DNA of 64,000 nt from Cryptomeria japonica (lineage: Eukaryota > Streptophyta > Pinopsida > Cupressales > Cupressaceae): the NCBI RefSeq assembly GCF_030272615.1, contig NC_081413.1:557405136-557469135 (forward strand), read 5' to 3'. Both the position numbers and the translations under genes were made by a program. Positions 12,053-24,000 of this stretch are shown in pieces (the stretch's first letter is position 1; every line of letters begins with the position of its first letter). The notes below the pieces were generated by a model that did no database searches, was not told where the DNA came from, and was given only the letters and a program-made list of their open reading frames with translations.

Positions 12053-15000
12053 TATATATGTACATATATGCATATGTTCCTTTGGTTATGGTTGCAAGAT
12101 TCAAATCCAGGATTGTATTGTTTAAGGAGATCTCTTTCTTGGTAAAGATGTAACCCTAACCCTAACTTGTTGCAAATGTGATTCTATGGCAAATTCTAGG
12201 GAACATTTGGAAGGGGACATTACAATTGGTATCAAAGCACTGTTCCTACCAGCCTAAGGGACAGAGAATAGTTAATGCAAACTAGCGAAAGGGCTCAAAG
12301 AGCTTTGGAAAGAGAAAGGAAGAAGCTTACATCCACAATGAGTGAACAAATGGGCAATAGAATGAGGGCTTTCATAGATCAAACCAATCAAACTCTCATG
12401 GGGCAAAATGAAAAAATTGAAAGAAGAATCCAACTTTTTTTGCAAGCCATCCAAAACATGAATAATAATAACTCTAGGTCCAACCGAAACAATGGGAGGG
12501 ATACCCACTCTCAACACCTAGACTAACAAGACCTCCCTTCTTACCTAGGAGAGAACACATGGTAGATGAGGAAGCATATAATCCAACCTTTGACAATGTG
12601 GAAGAACTTGCAGAAATATACTCAAGATTGAACCTCAAAGTTAAGAGGGATGTCTCCTTTGGAGATTATTGTGATGTTAAAACACAAATTGCCCCTAATA
12701 GGAGAAGAGGGCAACTCGACAAAGATTTGAAGGAAAGGGTCAGTATGATGACCCTCCCCAACTTTGATGGATCCGGGAAATTTACATAATATTCATGGGT
12801 CCAAAAATTGGATACCTACCTTTCACTTAGTCCACAACAAAAGAAAATGCGTTAAAATTCACCGTACTTCATTTAATGGCAACAACCCATGATTGGTGGC
12901 ATCATGGCCTTATCACCCAAGGCCAACAACATGTAACCTCTTATGATGAATTTACCCAAAAATTCATTATGAGATTTGATCAAAAACATTCTGAGTGCCA
13001 TTTTAAAGAACTAACTCAATTAAAACAACATGGAACAGTAGAGGATTACATTGTCCAATTCCAAAAGCTATCCATCATGGTACTAGAAATTGCTCAAAGG
13101 AGACACATTTTTATTCATGGAAGGATTAAAAGATTCAGTTCGAGGCATAGTAGGTTCCCTTGATCCAACAAACCTTGAAGATGCAATCCAAAAGGCAATG
13201 AAGTTGGACATTACCTCATCAAAAGATAAGCCCAACCCAAAAAGCTTTACATCAAACACACACTCCAAGTATACCCATAACGAAGATATGGGTATACTTG
13301 GAGAACATGTTTTCATTGTAATGAGAAGTGGGAGTGTGGACATGTCTGCCAAGAAGATAACCTCGGAAAGCAGCTAGTGTTAGTGTTTGGTAGCTTCAGG
13401 AGATATTTTCTCCTTAATTAAAAGCAGGTCAGCCTACATATTGCAATTATTATTTTATGTTTTTTTTCTAAGGGAGCCAACCTAGATGAAAGGTCACCTA
13501 GATTGGTATACATGTAAGGTGGTGATCCTTCATTTCAATTATCAATTCAATCACGTCATTCTTACCTCTAGCAGAAGTTTGCCATTCCATTTGCAGCAGA
13601 TCAGACTTCAAGAGGAGGCATATTTATTTGTACCTAGCATCAAGGAGTGATGCTATTATTCATTGTATTATTCAGCCTTGAGTAAGGCCAGACTTTAAGC
13701 AGATTTATGCTCTTATTCATTCAATATATGGAGATATATTTTGCTGGGTTTTTCTCCCTCGAGTAGTAGGGTTTTCCCAGGGTAAAAGTGCTGTGTTTAT
13801 TATTCATGTGTTGCATATTCTTCTTTATGTTAAATCTAATCTTAAAACTAACATGGTATCAGAGCACCGCGTCTATTGCGAAGCTCTTATCTTATCATAT
13901 AGCATTGCGTGAGCCTGTAAGATCCATTGACAAAATACACAATCGACTCCCAGGGCTGTGGACACTATACATCATCAGGATTCGCGAAGGACATACTGAT
14001 CTGGGTATAACGACTATCACTAGGAGTGACTACCGATTTGCTCGTGGTTGCATAGCCTCTGACTCTCGCCACTCACCAATCAGAGCCTTTCTCCACCTAT
14101 GGATACTGAGTACTGACATCACCATTTGGAACGGAATTAGGACCTCAGAAGGAAGCGAAAGTTGAACATGCTGGCAGGAATATATCTAGTGAATAGAACT
14201 TTGGGTACCTTCATTTTGTAAATTAATTCGATGAGCATTGGCAGAATGTACTATAAACATTTGTTATATGTCGATTTGCCAGTATATATATGAAATACAT
14301 GAAACTGAGTAGATTATTGTCCAAGGCGTCATTTGCAATATACGCATAAGTATTTCATTCGAAATGTTTGATCACTGCTTGGATTGTTTGAGGGTTATTC
14401 TTGGCAATACAAAATATATTGGTGCTTCTATTCATATCTTATGATACAGAATTTTGCTGTTGGTACATTCACTGTCTCAACGAAAGTTTGTTGTTCCTAT
14501 TCTGGGCGCATCTAGAGCATATTGGAATCTTTAGTTGCAAAGATCAGGAAAGAACAATTGGTGGACTGAGAGGAAGATTAGACAATAAAGAGATAAGTAT
14601 TTCATACCCTTGAATAATGTTCATGAATCTTTTATGTAGTTATTTGGAATAGTGAATCATGTATGCTTCTAGCATCGGTATTTCTCTTCGGGATAGGTTG
14701 ATTCTATGAACTATTAGTAATCTCTCTAAAGATGCTTCCAGGAAGGATCGAGGAGCATAAGGATGATGAGAGATTGCATTCAAGGGAGGAAGAGCTTGAT
14801 GCATCCTATGAGGAAGTCACGCAGGTTGAAGAATGGAGACACAGCTTGCTGCCATGGGGTTGAGTTGGTGGCACATAATTGGAGACATCTCTCAAAGAGG
14901 AAGAACCTATTCAGATTGTCATTGTGATTAGTTTCTTCAAAGAGGAGGAATTAACATTTAGAGGGAGTTTGACAAACCAACAAAGGCAACCTTGGACGAG

Positions 15001-18000
15001 GTGATCAGGAGGTTGATGCAAGTATTTGGAACTTTAGAGGGAGTCACATCATCATGAAGATCTGTTGTAATGTATATTTCTCTGAGATGGAGAAATATGA
15101 GGTGAAAGCCCTTGTAGTGTATATTTCTCTAAGACGGAGAAATATGAGGTGAAAGCCCTTGTAGTGTATATTTCTCTGAGACGAAGAAATATGAGTTGAA
15201 AGCCCTTGTAGTGTATATTTCTCTGAGAAGAAGAAATATGAGGTGAAAGCCCTTGTAGTGTATATTTCTTTGAGACTGAGAAATATGAGGTGAAAGCCCT
15301 TGTAGTGTATGTTTCTCTGAGACAGGGAAATATGAGGTGAAAGCCCTTGTTCATCTCTAAGACTGAGATGAGATGTCATGTTGAGAGACTCCATGACGAC
15401 ATCACGTTGAGAGACTCCGTGATGGACACTTGTGCACATGTTTCTTTCTACACATGGGAGTAGCCATGGTGGATGTCATGTTGAGAGACTCCATGACAAC
15501 GTCACGTTGAGAGATTCCGTGATGAACCTTTGAGCTTTCCACAAATGGATGTAGCCATTGTGGGCGTCACGTTGAGAGACTCCATGACATAGATAGCGGG
15601 AAAATATCTCCCTAGCTAAGAGGGAATGTTAGTGTTTGGTAGCTTCAGGTGATATTTTCTCCTTAATTAAAAGCAGGTCGGCCTACATATTGCAATTATT
15701 ATTTTATTTAATTTTTCTAAGGGAGCCGACCTAGATGAAAGGTCACCTAGATTGGTATATATGTAAGGTGGTGATCCTTCATTTCAATTATCAATTCAAT
15801 CATGTCATTCTTACCTCCAACAAAAGTTTGCCATTCCATTTGCAGCAGATCAGATTTCAAGGGGAAGCATATTTATTTGTACTTAACATCAAGGAGTGAT
15901 GCTATTATTCTTTGTATTAATTCAGCCTTGAGTAAGGCCAGACTTGTAAGCAGATTTCTGCTCTTATTCATTCAATATATGGAGATATATTTTGCTAGGT
16001 TTTTCTCCCTCGAGTAGTAGGGTTTTCCCAGGTTAAAAGTGCTGCGTTTATTATTCTTGTGTTGCATATTCAGCTTTATGTTAAATCTAATCTTAAAACT
16101 AACAGCAAGAAGATTTAAAAAGGAGTAATTTGTGCTTCAAGTGTAAAGAGCCATGGAAACATGGACACATGTGGAAAAGGAAGTTGAGTGCATAATATAG
16201 AAGCAACATTCGACGAAGAAATAAAAAAAACCCTTGAAAGAAGGCAAAGTATGATGATGAAGAGCATGGAACTTTAGCGACCATCTCACAAACCTCCAAA
16301 CACCACCCCTTTCAAATCAAAATTACCCTAAAGGGCATAAGGTAATTGCCCTCATGGATAGTGGGGCATCCCACAACTTTATTGACAAGAATCTAGTTGC
16401 AAGAAGGAAACTGGAAACCAAGGACTTTAAGTGTTTTACAGTAGGCCTAGCTAATGGATCTATGGCTCAATACACCAAGATAATTCCCCAACTAGAAATC
16501 ACCTTGGGAAAGCACACCGTCAAAGAGGATTTTTATGTGGTAATACTAGATGCCAATGTGATATTGGGAACTCCTTGGATACACTCCTTGGGGTGCTTCA
16601 TTATGGGTCTCCCAAAATTATAAATCTGCTTCCGACATAATGGCCTAGAAGTCACTTTGAGAGGGTTACCAGATGGATCCCCAAGAATGGTCTCATCCAA
16701 AAGGATAAAGAGGATCCTTAGACATGGCCAAGGGTAGTGGGTCACACAATGTATGATTCTAGACAAAACTTCCCCCCAATGCAAGGCAATCCACATCGAT
16801 ATTCAATCCATTTTAAATAAACACAAGAAAGTATTTGGTGATATTCCCTAGGACTACCCCAAAGAGAGGGTTTGAACATACAATAGAATTGGAAGGAGCC
16901 GAACTTGTGATCACCACCCCTTGTAGACTCCTCAAAAGTTCAAAAGAGGAGATTGAGAAAACTATCAAAGAACTACTTGAGATGGGTCACATCCAACCTA
17001 GTTCTATCCCTTTCACATCCTTTGTGGTGCTGGTTAAGAAAAAGGTTGGCACCATGAGGATGTGCATAGATTATAGGGCTTTAAACAAAAAATATAAAGA
17101 ACTGCTACCCTATCCCAAGAATTGATGAATTAATTGATGACCACGGAGCAAAATATTTCTCCAAAATCGATCTACAATCAAATAAGAATGAGGAAAGAAG
17201 ATATCCCCAAGATAGCTTTTAGGTGTCACTATGGACACTTTGAATTTTTGGTCCTATCTTTTGGCTTGACAAATGCTCCTACAACATTTCAATCATTCAT
17301 GAACAATATATTTCGGAAACAATTAAGGAAATTCCTACTAATATTCTTTGATGACATCCTTATTTACAACAAGACATGGGAAGAATATCTGAAACATGTT
17401 GAGGAATTTCTAAACATTTTGGAAGAAGAATCATTATATGCCAAAGCATCCAAATGTGAATTTAGGCTAGAAGAGATCCTATACCTCGGCCCTAAAATCA
17501 ATACACAAGGGGTAAATGTGGACGAAGAAAAAATCAAAGCCATTAGGGAATGGCCACAACCAAGAACTCTTACACATCTAAGGGGTTTTGTGGGTCTATG
17601 TAGTTACTATTGGTGGTTTGTCAAGGGATTCTCTAAACTTGTTGCCCCCTTCACAGACTTAACCAAAAAGGGAGCCTTTGCATGGAGTGAAGGGGCTCAA
17701 CAAGCCCTCGAGAAACTAAAGGAGACAATGAGCTCATGCCCCGTCCTAGCCATTCCTGACTTCACATTACCATTCAAATTAGACTGCGATGCTTCCAGAG
17801 AAGGCATCAGAGCAGTCCTTTTGCGAAACAAACCTCAGATAGCATTTGATAGCCACAAACTCACCAAAGCCGAGAGACATTACTCTATCTATGATAAGGA
17901 GATGTTAGCCATCATGTACGCCCTAGCCAAGTTCAGACAATATTTGGTTCGTGGAAAGTTCAATGTTAAAACCGATCATAATAGCTTGAGATTCTTTAAA

Positions 18001-21000
18001 AATCAAAAGGACCGATCATAATTTGGCTAGTTTGCATTAACTATCTGATGGGCGTGAATCTTACCTTTTCAACATTGCTATCATATCCTTTTCTTCTTTT
18101 GAACACCCATTTGAGTCCAATAGACTTTTATCCATTAGACAAAGATGGTAGGTCTCATGTGTTATCTTTCCTCAAAGCAGCCATCTTGTCATCCATGGCT
18201 GCCTTCCAAAACTCTGCATCATCCATACACATAGCCTCCTTCACAATCATAGGCTCATTAGAGTTAGTAATCAAAGCAAAAATACATCTCCAAGTAGAGG
18301 GAGAAAATTTTTCTGGTTATTGCCTTTGCCACGTGGACCTCCTCAATGATAGAGGTGGAAGTCTTATCTCTTCCTCTTTAGGTCCTTCGTGGGCTTCTAG
18401 TTCAACCTTATTGATCTTTGGGGTTAGTTGAACTACATCTTTCTCTCCATCTTGCTTTGATTGCAATACTATGGAAGAAGACTTAAATTCTTTAAAGATA
18501 ACGCTTCTAGTATACAAAACTCTCTCAGCCACAGTGTCCCAAAGTTTGCATCCATCACACCAGCACCATAGCAAACGAAGGTACATTTTACAACTTTGTT
18601 CTCCAATTTTGTCCGCTTCTTGCTAAGCACATGTGCACATGCGTTGCAACGAAAGACTTAAAGATGTTTCAATGAAGGCTTTTTGCTTGACCACACCTCC
18701 ATTGTTGTCTTATGAGCAAGAGCTAATGTAGGAGACCTATTAACTAGGTAGCAAGCTTTGGCAATTGCACACTATGAAGTTCATCACTCTATCAAATTAG
18801 ATCTCTAACAATTGATACAATCTCACAGTTTTAGGTTTAATTTATGGACTAACATGCCTATTTAGATCCATAAGGAACACCAAAAGATGCTAGAAGTTGA
18901 CTATGAGCACACTTGAATCACTCTATCAAATTGAATCTCTAACAATTTATACAATCCCACTTTTTTAGGTTTAATTTATGGACTAACATGTCTATTTAGG
19001 TCCATAAGGGACACCAAAAGACACTAGAAGTTGAATGTATAATGCATTGGAAGTGTTTTTGACATGTATGAGCCATTTTGAAAGTCTTGATGAACCCATT
19101 GCGTCTTGTTAGAGGGTGATTACAAAGCCACTGTTCTTTGGATGAAATTGTTGCTGTCCCTATATGAAACCACTGCATGTTGCCAACTGATGGATTTGCA
19201 CAAAGTACTTGAAACCTCCATTTTTTGCCATTTTCTCTCTCCTCCCCATTCAACATGCCTTTTGAAGCTAAGTTACTCCTTGCTATGAATTCTGAAATAC
19301 ATAACTGACCCTTTCATTGATCACAAAAGGTTTAAGGCCTGAAGTACCTAACTCATATTTAACTCTAGATCAAAACCAATGTGAGAAGGGGGCAACCCAA
19401 GATGGGTTTGCTTAAATCTTTGATGCACAAGCACCGATAGATAAATAGCAATGTTGAGGACAACTCATTAGAGAAGGAAGGATTTGATGAAGACCTAATC
19501 TATAAATTGGTGGTAACAAAACCCCAAAATTCTCTCTTTTTTTCTCTTTATGTTGTAGATTAGTTACTAAATGTAGCATACTTGCAATGCAAAATGGCAG
19601 AGCAAGTACTTCTCAAATGGATATTAGTATTGATATGGAAAGAGATGAACACATAATGATAGGGGAGGACTTTATAAAAAGAGGATATTAAACCTCAATC
19701 TCTCCTCACCTACTATGTGAGCACCATATCACTTAACTTCATTCTTTTATGCAACAAACTATTAAATGCACAAGGACATGAGCCCATTGCCTGCATAAAG
19801 AAATATATGAGCTGTATAATAAAGTAACTCATCAGTTTACATCACAAAATATGTTAAGTTTAGCCACACAACATGCCCACGAAAAACTTTGTCCCTGACT
19901 TCAAATAGAAACTTATGCTTGAAAATCTCATGCCTACATATTGTTGAAATTGCTATTTAATGTTATCGTCAATCTAGAATTTGTTACTTAACAATAGAAT
20001 TTATTACTTGTTCAATAGAATTTATTAAGCTTATTTTACTTTTAGTTACTATTGAATGATTTTGTCACAAGTGCTTAAGTAGATTGAATTACTTTTACGA
20101 AATTTGCAAGCTTTGTATTGCATATCCATTCGAAGTTGGAAATCATGGCTTTGTACCCGATCCTTAAATTAATTTACCAAAGCTTTTGTGTTGTTATGTT
20201 CTAAATTCTATTCAATCCTTGTGTTCTTGAATTGTCCAGTCTTTGATTTTAGTTGAACAAGGCAAGTATCTAGCTGTATGATTTCTTTTCGGTCAAAAAT
20301 ATAAAAATAATTTGGTTCAAGAGGAAGAGTTTCTTAGCCTTTTAGCCTAGGCAAAACCAAAAAAGCATTTACATTTTATATAGCATAAATGTGAACCACC
20401 CCAAAATAATTGTAAAAATTGTAAATTTCAATTACATATTGTTTAGTTTTAGGGTAGTTTCTACTTTACAAGCTTCCCCTTCTAATTCAAGAAGTAGTTT
20501 TACCACACATCTGTTCTTTTCTGTGTTGGATTGAAATGTGTGAATTAAAAGGCTAACAAATACATGTGTACAATGCTATTCTTGCACCAAACTGTGTTAT
20601 TCAGGGCCAAATTGTGAGAATGATTGTACTGGTACTGATCTCAGGAATTGTGTTATAGGAGATCAGTGTGTCTTGCTCTTGTTGTATCTAATTACAATGG
20701 AAGAGATAAATGAATATACTTACAATATAGATACAAGAATTAGATGTTCATGGAAACTATTTTTATGCCATTTGTTTATGTTCTCTTCCTAGTGATGATG
20801 GAATGCAAAAGGTGATATGTCATGGCTGGCTGAAGTGGCATGGTTGAATGACTTGAGTCATGGTGAGGGTAGTGTCTGTCATATAGTGCCATTCAGTGAA
20901 GTCTGATGTTTTATATGGTATATTGATAGTTTGCTTCATAGAAGCATGAGACTATGATGCAAGGAGGGCCTTGCAGTTTCAGTTGCAGAGGTTTGAAATT

Positions 21001-24000
21001 GGTTGACATCAGTGAGACATGCTGAGTATTCTCATGAGTTGTGAAAAACGCTGATGTGAAGTGTGAAGTCAACAGTTTGACAGGAGTTGCAAACTTTGGC
21101 GATGTGTGCTGGAAATCCCAAGCAGCAAGTTATGGAATTGAGGGAATTTCAGGTTGTGAATTTTGGAGCTGCTAATTTTGTGAGGCTGGGTGTAAAAATT
21201 GCGAAAAAATATTTTGGAAGACTTAAATTCAATCCCAAAAGGCCTATTTTGCTGAGATCTTCACCCTTTTTGAAAATAATAGTCCTTATTGTGTGGCTGG
21301 CCAAAGGCAGAAACCGAATTTTGAGCTGAATCAGAGTTTGCCGGATGTTGGATTGTGAAAGCATGGCTTGAGATATGATACTTTGAATATTAGATGCATG
21401 ACCAGGTATGGAGGAAGGACAAGGAAGAATGTTTTCTCAGAAGCACTGTGAAGCATGATGTATGGATCATAACGTAGTAGTTTGAGTTTATGTTAGGATC
21501 TTCAAATCGCTCATTTATGGTGTTTATGTTTAGAATTTGTTAATCTTAGTGATGCACATGCTGTTGAAGAAATTTTTCTGATTTATATAATTTCTTTATT
21601 TGTGTGCTTGTCCTAAAGACTATGGGAGTACAAAAAATATTGCTGAGGGAGCTGATGGTTGGAACCTATATCATATATGAAATGAACTATACTTGGTAGA
21701 GCTATGGATAGCCTGTTGCAGGCATGTCAGTTATATGGTGGATTGTCATCCCACTTACTAGGATGAGTACTATTATACATTCCCACAATTGAACTAATGT
21801 GCAGTTTACCACTTCATTTTGGCCATTAAATTGAGGATGGAACACTATTTTGAGCACCTCTCAAAGAGTTTGATCCAAAAATTTGGTCAAACTAAGCTGG
21901 AAGCAGGGCCATAGACAACCACTTTGATCAAGAAGGTGACTAGTGACTTGGAAAGACGAAACTGATGTAAAACCATTGTTTTATGATACAAGCAAGGCTG
22001 TAAACATTTCAAAGTGGGTGTTTGAGATGATCCAAAGCATCCCGAGAGTCTTTGTAGCAAGTTGCAGATGTCAATCCTGCTTGCAAGGGCAAGGATGATG
22101 AATTCACCTGACAAGAACAGAATCTTTGCAGAAATGTGCAAGTGCTGGTTTGTCAGAAACGGCAAAAATGCAACTGTGGACACAGAGTGGAATTTGAAGG
22201 GTTTTGACATTTGATTCAATTATTTTCACATTTATTCTTCAATTTTGATGCCATGAGAGGATAGAGGAGTGGTATATATGGTTTAAACATGAAATTGGAA
22301 AGGTTGGCTCTTCATGTAACCTCCCCTTTGAAGCAGACATTGTGCAAGTCCTATCTGTGTCTAGGTAATGTGACTTTGATGCTAACATTGTGAACTTTCC
22401 AGCGTTATTGATGCCTGTCATATCCACCACGATTATGATGTTTGGTTCTGTAGAACTGCTTAGACTGGGAATGTTTATATTATAAACAATGACATGTGTC
22501 AGATTGTGCCTAGTTTTCTTCTTTGAAAGTTGGTATTTTAAAAAGAAATAATTTAGGAAATAAATTGGGATGTGTATAGATTAAATTTTTTGGTGTAGTT
22601 TCTGTTTGTTGTCTACCTAGTACTGCAAAGAAATCTCAGCTTCATGTGGGGGTAAGAATGTCCAATTGTTTGGGCTTTAGTCCTTTGATGTTTGCAATAT
22701 AAACATCCATCATTCTGCATAATTTCTTAAAGCACTAAAATCGAGTTTGTCATTTCCCAGGTAGTGACATTTTGGGAGGGTGAAATTGTTGACAACAGGA
22801 ACTACACATTTTTCACCGGCAAATGGGAGGCAAGGTATGTTGCATTTTACTTGATGTGAGCTTTCCCGTGCTATTAGAGTTGGATACCTCTGAAACGTTT
22901 TAGTAACTGTTGAAAGTCCTTATAAATTCTGTTCTTTCAAAATTAAGGGCTCTCTTACAAAAAATTGTCTCTCTATTTCAGCTAAATTTATCCTTTTCTT
23001 GTTAACAGTCAAGAGACAGACATGAGACATTGGTCAAAATTTCAGTGCTTTGAACCACTCCTTGTAAGTGCCTTTATTAATTAACAACTTTGATTATCAA
23101 ATCTCCTTTGATGACTTATCGTCTTGTTCACTTCTCTTTATAATCCTATTTCTTATGGTTTTCCCTTTTAACCTTTTACTCTCTTTCTGATTCTCTACAT
23201 TGTCAGTCTAAAGTGCAGGCTGATGGAGGCAGATCAGAGGATCTTTGCAACTATCCTTATATTTTCATGGTAAGCCAATAAATATACATTTTGTCAGCTG
23301 CATTAATGGCTTAGTAGTTTTATTGCTATTTTATTTTTTGTTTCGGCTTAATTTCGTAGAATTCTGCTAATCATAAATATAGGTACCATTAGTAATTCAA
23401 AAAATTGTCCAATATTACATTTTTGGAAAATGTCGGATGTGTAACGGAATGATTCAGAGCAAACCTGAGATGATGAAAACCTGTGAATAGTTATTCTTAC
23501 TAATATGAGCTTTATATACTAACACATTTATTCTTTACCCTCCCAATGCCGACACTGAAATGCTTCAGTAGCATTCCACTCTCAAATGTTTTCAACTTAC
23601 ACAACAGTTTTTGCCATGTTTAAATCACAATTATTAAAAATAGTCAATAGATGATTTTTGACCCTGGAGGATGACATTTGCTTTGTTTGGTGATTTAATA
23701 TGCCAAACTGGTAAATTAAAAAATATTAAAGAAAAGGTTTCATTATTTGTTTCTGTTTGTTTTGTTCTGTTTCTTGTGCTATTGGTGCCGCTACTTTCAC
23801 AGTCATTTGAATTGGCTCCATCTCAAGTTCTACATCGACCATTGTGTCCTTCCATTTATTAACAAATAGCATGCAGTTTGCAGATTTGAATGTTGTGCTA
23901 GTGAAAATTGTGACTGCCAGATTTTAATTTGTGGTTTGAAACACCTTGACAGAATACTTCCAGGTATTACAAAGATGGCCTGATCAATAAGACATTCCGT

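Larger units (their letters stand above)
13378..16104 (+). mobile_element. Non-autonomous LTR retrotransposon nested in gypsy gag
   Basis: LTRs of 476 and 478 bp (13378-13853, 15627-16104) begin TGTTAGTGTTTGG and end AAAACTAACA. A perfect PBS TGGTATCAGAGC follows the first, and a polypurine tract aagagggaa precedes the second. Flanking 5-mers gctag / gcaag match at four of five bases. The internal 1.8 kb has no gag-pol domain. It ends in two tandem arrays of inverted-repeat motifs (15071-15351 and 15374-15590). The LTRs differ at roughly two dozen positions (about 5%) plus two single-base indels, so the insertion is old. Confidence 0.93.
12225..18021 (+). mobile_element. Degenerate Ty3-gypsy retrotransposon, interrupted by a nested element
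   Basis: The 5' LTR ends ggggacattaca at 12224, and a PBS-like TGGTATCAAAGC follows at 12227. Then, in order: gag, a CCHC zinc knuckle (16110-16170), aspartic protease (MDSGASHNF at 16354), reverse transcriptase and RNase H. This is gypsy order, and the frame breaks repeatedly. The nested element 13378-16104 separates gag from the zinc knuckle. The body stops in RNase H near 18020, so integrase and 3' LTR are missing. The 5' LTR start was not located. Confidence 0.85.

Noticed and set aside
11824-12145. Frames with Tyr-Val or Tyr-Thr repeats on both strands
   Set aside because: Translation of the ACATAC microsatellite.
12151-12166. Telomere-like aaccctaaccctaac
   Set aside because: Only two units, in LTR sequence; plant telomeres use TTTAGGG. 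Not an interstitial telomere.
15044-15439. 131- and 100-codon minus-strand frames with repeated YTTRAFTSYF-like units
   Set aside because: Translation of the 47-bp tandem array in different frames; a product of the repeat, not a gene.
18048-18431. 127-codon plus-strand frame
   Set aside because: Shadow of the antisense copia integrase/RT fragment, whose conserved motifs are on the minus strand.
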